Source: Schwartzia succinivorans DSM 10502
GTDB lineage: Bacteria; Bacillota; Negativicutes; Selenomonadales; Selenomonadaceae
Assembly: GCF_900129225.1 (NCBI RefSeq)
Contig: NZ_FQUG01000003.1
Coordinates: forward strand, 124,001-188,000
Direction: 5' to 3'
DNA length: 64,000 nucleotides
Positions 61,725-64,000 of this stretch are shown here, one piece after another (the stretch's first letter is position 1; each line of letters begins with the position of its first letter). The translations under genes and the position numbers were made by a program. Below the pieces are notes generated by a model. It made no database searches and had not been told where the DNA came from. It worked only from the letters and a program-made list of their open reading frames with translations.

Positions 61725-62399
61725 ATGATTACACCGTCCGATATTCATAATCAGGAATTCAAAAAGGAATTTCGCGGTTATGATGTAGAAGAGGTTGATG
61801 ATTTTCTTGATCGGATTGTGAATGATTACGAAACACTGTTTCGTGAAAATCAGCAGATGAAGGATGAGCTCGAGCTTAATGCAAAGAGGATTGAGCAGTA
61901 TCAGGAGCTGGAAAAGAATCTTCAGGATACGCTTCTTGTGGCGAAGAAAACCTCGGAAGAGATAATAGAGAACGCGAAGCAGCGGGCTGATGAGATACGT
62001 GATAATGCTGCAAAGGAATGCGAGAATATGAAGCTTCAGGCACAGATGGAGCTTTCTGAGCAGCAGATTTCGGTGCGTGAGAATGTGCGCCGCGAGGAAG
62101 AAAAATACGATGCTGTATTGCAGCGTCAAAGGCAGTTCCTTATAAAGATAAAGTCCCTTCTCCGTACCGAGCTTGAGCTTCTTGAGGAAGACGGTGTAAG
62201 GGAGGCCGTAGGCTCTCTTGATGAGATTTCTGAGGAAATAAAGGAAGAGCTGGATAAGGACAGCGGAGTAAAACCGCTGCCTTGGCAGCATCATTATCAT
62301 ATGAAAAATACAAATCCCGACGGACCGGTGGAGCGTGACGCCAGAGTGCTCGCTGAGCAGCGGCGTGAGCAGCAAAGCCATGAGGACGGTAATAAATAA
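61725..62399 (+). CDS. divIVA: DivIVA cell-pole/septum protein
   Basis: A 224-residue coiled-coil protein that senses curved membrane. The N-terminal membrane-binding domain ITPSDIHNQEFKKEFRGYDV with EEVDDFLDRIVNDYE is typical. A long coiled coil covers about 30-130 (Glu/Gln/Lys-rich), then a more variable C-terminal part with a His-rich LPWQHHYHM. AGGAGG precedes the ATG. It follows ylmH by 13 bases. Confidence 0.93.
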   Translation: MITPSDIHNQEFKKEFRGYDVEEVDDFLDRIVNDYETLFRENQQMKDELELNAKRIEQYQELEKNLQDTLLVAKKTSEEIIENAKQRADEIRDNAAKECENMKLQAQMELSEQQISVRENVRREEEKYDAVLQRQRQFLIKIKSLLRTELELLEEDGVREAVGSLDEISEEIKEELDKDSGVKPLPWQHHYHMKNTNPDGPVERDARVLAEQRREQQSHEDGNK

Positions 62400-62416
62400 G
62401 AGGGGCACGAAACAAC

Positions 62417-62866
62417 GTGTTTTGGCTGATTGTAGCATTACTGATTATTCTTGATCAGGCAGTTAAATTTTTTGTCATGGCATCTATGGAGCTGGGACAT
62501 TCAGTTCCTGTCCTGCCTGGCATTTTTCATATCACATACATACAAAATCCCGGGGCTGCCTTCGGTATACTTGCCGAGCAGCGTTGGATATTTATAATTG
62601 CCGGAGTTTTGATTATAGGAGCCGGTGTGTTCTTTTTTAAGCGGCTGGAAAAGGAAAGTGCGTGGATTTACTACGGGTCGTCTCTTCTTCTTGGCGGTGC
62701 GGCTTCCAATTTGATTGACCGTATCTGGCTTGGAAAGGTCATTGATTTTTTTGATTTTAGAGTCTGGCCGGTATTTAACACGGCTGATATCGCCATCTGC
62801 GTCGGAGTCGGAGCTATTCTGTACGCTATGCTTATGGATGAATGGAAGGAGGCACATCAGGCCTGA
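62417..62866 (+). CDS. lspA: Lipoprotein signal peptidase
   Basis: A 149-residue inner-membrane aspartyl protease that cleaves signal peptides of lipoproteins. It starts with GTG 62417. Four hydrophobic segments are seen. The family motifs are ILDQAVKFFV, NPGAAFGIL, GGAASNLIDRIWLGKVIDFF and FNTADIAICVG; the two catalytic Asp lie in VIDFF and TADI. Its stop codon overlaps the rluD start by one base. Confidence 0.95.
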   Translation: MFWLIVALLIILDQAVKFFVMASMELGHSVPVLPGIFHITYIQNPGAAFGILAEQRWIFIIAGVLIIGAGVFFFKRLEKESAWIYYGSSLLLGGAASNLIDRIWLGKVIDFFDFRVWPVFNTADIAICVGVGAILYAMLMDEWKEAHQA

Positions 62867-63786
62867 TGGAGCGTTTTGAATATACTGCGGAAACGACAGG
62901 TACACGGCTGGATGTTTTCCTTTCCGAAAAGCAGCCCGAGCTTTCACGCTCTCATATACAAAAGGTTATCGAGAGCGGCGGCGCGCTGGTAAACGGAAAA
63001 GCAGAAAAAAGCAGAACGAAGCTGAAGGAAGGGGACACTGTTTCCTTTACTCTGCCGGATCCCGTATCGGTAGATGTGCTGCCGGAGGATATTCCTCTGG
63101 ATATTTTATACGAGGATCATGATGTTATTGTTGTAAACAAAGCACGCGGTATGGTTGTTCATCCTGCAGCGGGAGTTTACAACGGTACCCTGGTTAATGC
63201 GCTTTTGCATCATTGTGAGGATCTTTCCGGGATTAACGGTGCGGTTCGTCCGGGAATTGTCCATCGTCTTGATAAGGATACGTCCGGTGTCATGATAGCG
63301 GCGAAAAATGATGCGGCGCATGTAGATTTGGCGGAGCAGATACGCGTAAAAAGTGCTCACAGGGTATACTTGGCAGTTGTCTGCGGAAATATTGCAGAAG
63401 AGAGCGGAACGATTCATGGTGCTATTGGCAGAAGCCAAAAGGACCGCCAAAAGATGGCAGTCGTGCTGCACAACGGAAAGGATGCTACTACCAAGTTTAA
63501 GGTACTTGAACGATATGGGGACTATACTCTCGTAGAGTGTCGGCTTCTTACAGGCCGTACACATCAGATTCGCGTGCACATGGCATTCATAGGTCATCCC
63601 GTCCTCGGAGATCCTAAATACGGACCGAAAAAATGTCCGTTTGCAATAGAAGGGCAGGCACTTCACTCGAAGTCGCTTACCTTTGAACATCCGGTATCAA
63701 AAAAGGAAATGACCTTTGAGGCTCCTGTACCTGAGGATATGCAGCGTATTATTGATTCGCTGAGAAAGCGGCAGGGGATAAAGTGA
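62866..63786 (+). CDS. rluD: RluD-family 23S rRNA pseudouridine synthase
   Basis: A 306-residue enzyme of the RluA/RluD family. ATG 62866 follows AAGGAGG; the frame runs upstream but only inside lspA. An N-terminal S4 domain (about 1-60, GTRLDVFLSEKQPELSRSHI) is followed by the catalytic domain: IVHRLDKDTSGVMIAAKND holds the catalytic Asp, and ECRLLTGRTHQIRVHMAFIG is the second signature. The exact target uridines are not determined. It closes the sepF operon; the pyr region follows. Confidence 0.93.
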   Translation: MERFEYTAETTGTRLDVFLSEKQPELSRSHIQKVIESGGALVNGKAEKSRTKLKEGDTVSFTLPDPVSVDVLPEDIPLDILYEDHDVIVVNKARGMVVHPAAGVYNGTLVNALLHHCEDLSGINGAVRPGIVHRLDKDTSGVMIAAKNDAAHVDLAEQIRVKSAHRVYLAVVCGNIAEESGTIHGAIGRSQKDRQKMAVVLHNGKDATTKFKVLERYGDYTLVECRLLTGRTHQIRVHMAFIGHPVLGDPKYGPKKCPFAIEGQALHSKSLTFEHPVSKKEMTFEAPVPEDMQRIIDSLRKRQGIK

Positions 63787-63803
63787 GACTTATTCAGGGC
63801 TTT

Positions 63804-63848
63804 ATAGGTGCTATCCCCCACCTTAGAGGCGGGAGCCTTAGCACCTAT
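63804..63848 (+). repeat. Long imperfect palindrome before pyrR
   Basis: ATAGGTGCTA and TAGCACCTAT form a perfect 10-bp outer stem (63804-63813 with 63839-63848). An inner stem CCCACCT/AGGCGGG has one mismatch and a TAG loop. No T run follows, so it is not a simple terminator. It may be a regulatory RNA element of the pyr operon or the remnant end of a small IS200/IS605-like element. Confidence 0.6.
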
Positions 63849-63875
63849 TGGCATCGGATAAAAAATAACTGATAG

Positions 63876-64000
<125 letters not shown>

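Overview
The window reads as chromosomal DNA of a diderm Firmicute, most likely of the Negativicutes (Selenomonas/Mitsuokella-like). The evidence is mixed on purpose. Firmicute features include a glycine T-box, an L20-type leader before infC-rpmI-rplT, an EpsC-type serine acetyltransferase, PyrR, SpoIID and DUF4321 proteins, and a sepF-proC-ylmH-divIVA block. Outer-membrane features include an LptA/OstA-like protein, a TonB-like protein, LPP20/FlgT-like exported proteins and remains of a filamentous haemagglutinin. No species is claimed.

Layout. 0-13.9 kb is housekeeping: the end of panD, two exported LPP20/FlgT-like proteins, rpsT, T-box-glyQS, an LptA-like gene, dgt, dnaG-rpoD, cysE, mrp and yaiI. 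14-17.2 kb holds a BvgS-like hybrid kinase and a small unknown gene. 17.3-25.3 kb runs yebC, then a four-unit palindromic repeat array whose last unit carries a promoter for a long operon ruvC-ruvA-ruvB-queH-spoIID-like-queA-DUF4321-maf-radC. 25.3-29 kb is an AT-rich accessory island: a flavodoxin, small membrane or unknown proteins, a haemagglutinin-repeat fragment, a frameshifted gene, a composite repeat and a TPR lipoprotein-like protein. 29-36.6 kb holds a TonB-like protein, an alanine/glycine:cation symporter, an orphan trpD, a TPP riboswitch with thiM-MTH1187-thiE, and a BioW-BioF fusion. 36.7-40.7 kb is a redox block: glyoxalase, a Tat-signal aldo/keto reductase with a ferredoxin tail, a NapH-NapG fusion and an azoreductase-like flavoprotein. 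40.7-42.1 kb is L20 leader-infC-rpmI-rplT. 42.2-45.0 kb is an operon of exported redox or cupin proteins headed by a MerR protein that lacks its DNA-binding half. 45.1-47.4 kb is a FIST-domain hybrid kinase destroyed by at least four lesions. 47.5-64 kb returns to housekeeping: an rRNA methyltransferase, thiamin pyrophosphokinase, UPF0173-miaA-hfq-dut-nifS, rodZ-ygiQ-nrdR-radical SAM-pgeF-yggS, sepF-proC-ylmH-divIVA-lspA-rluD and the start of pyrR.

How parts work together. The thiamin genes salvage hydroxyethylthiazole, couple it to HMP-PP and convert thiamin to TPP under TPP control. QueH and QueA complete queuosine on tRNA. RuvABC resolves recombination junctions. SepF, YlmH and DivIVA serve division.

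The most interesting items are three. First, a dispersed palindromic repeat family (18.1, 27.6, 47.4 and 49.1 kb) keeps its stem pairing through compensatory changes and ends in a promoter-like -35/-10 pair pointing into the next gene. Second, the 42.2-45.0 kb operon encodes signal-peptide cupin, Tat-lipoprotein flavodoxin and carboxymuconolactone-decarboxylase-like proteins plus a chimeric amidohydrolase/monooxygenase, next to a NapHG-linked exported reductase block. Third, there is a cluster of decayed accessory genes. No tRNA, rRNA, CRISPR array, complete transposase or cas gene was seen.
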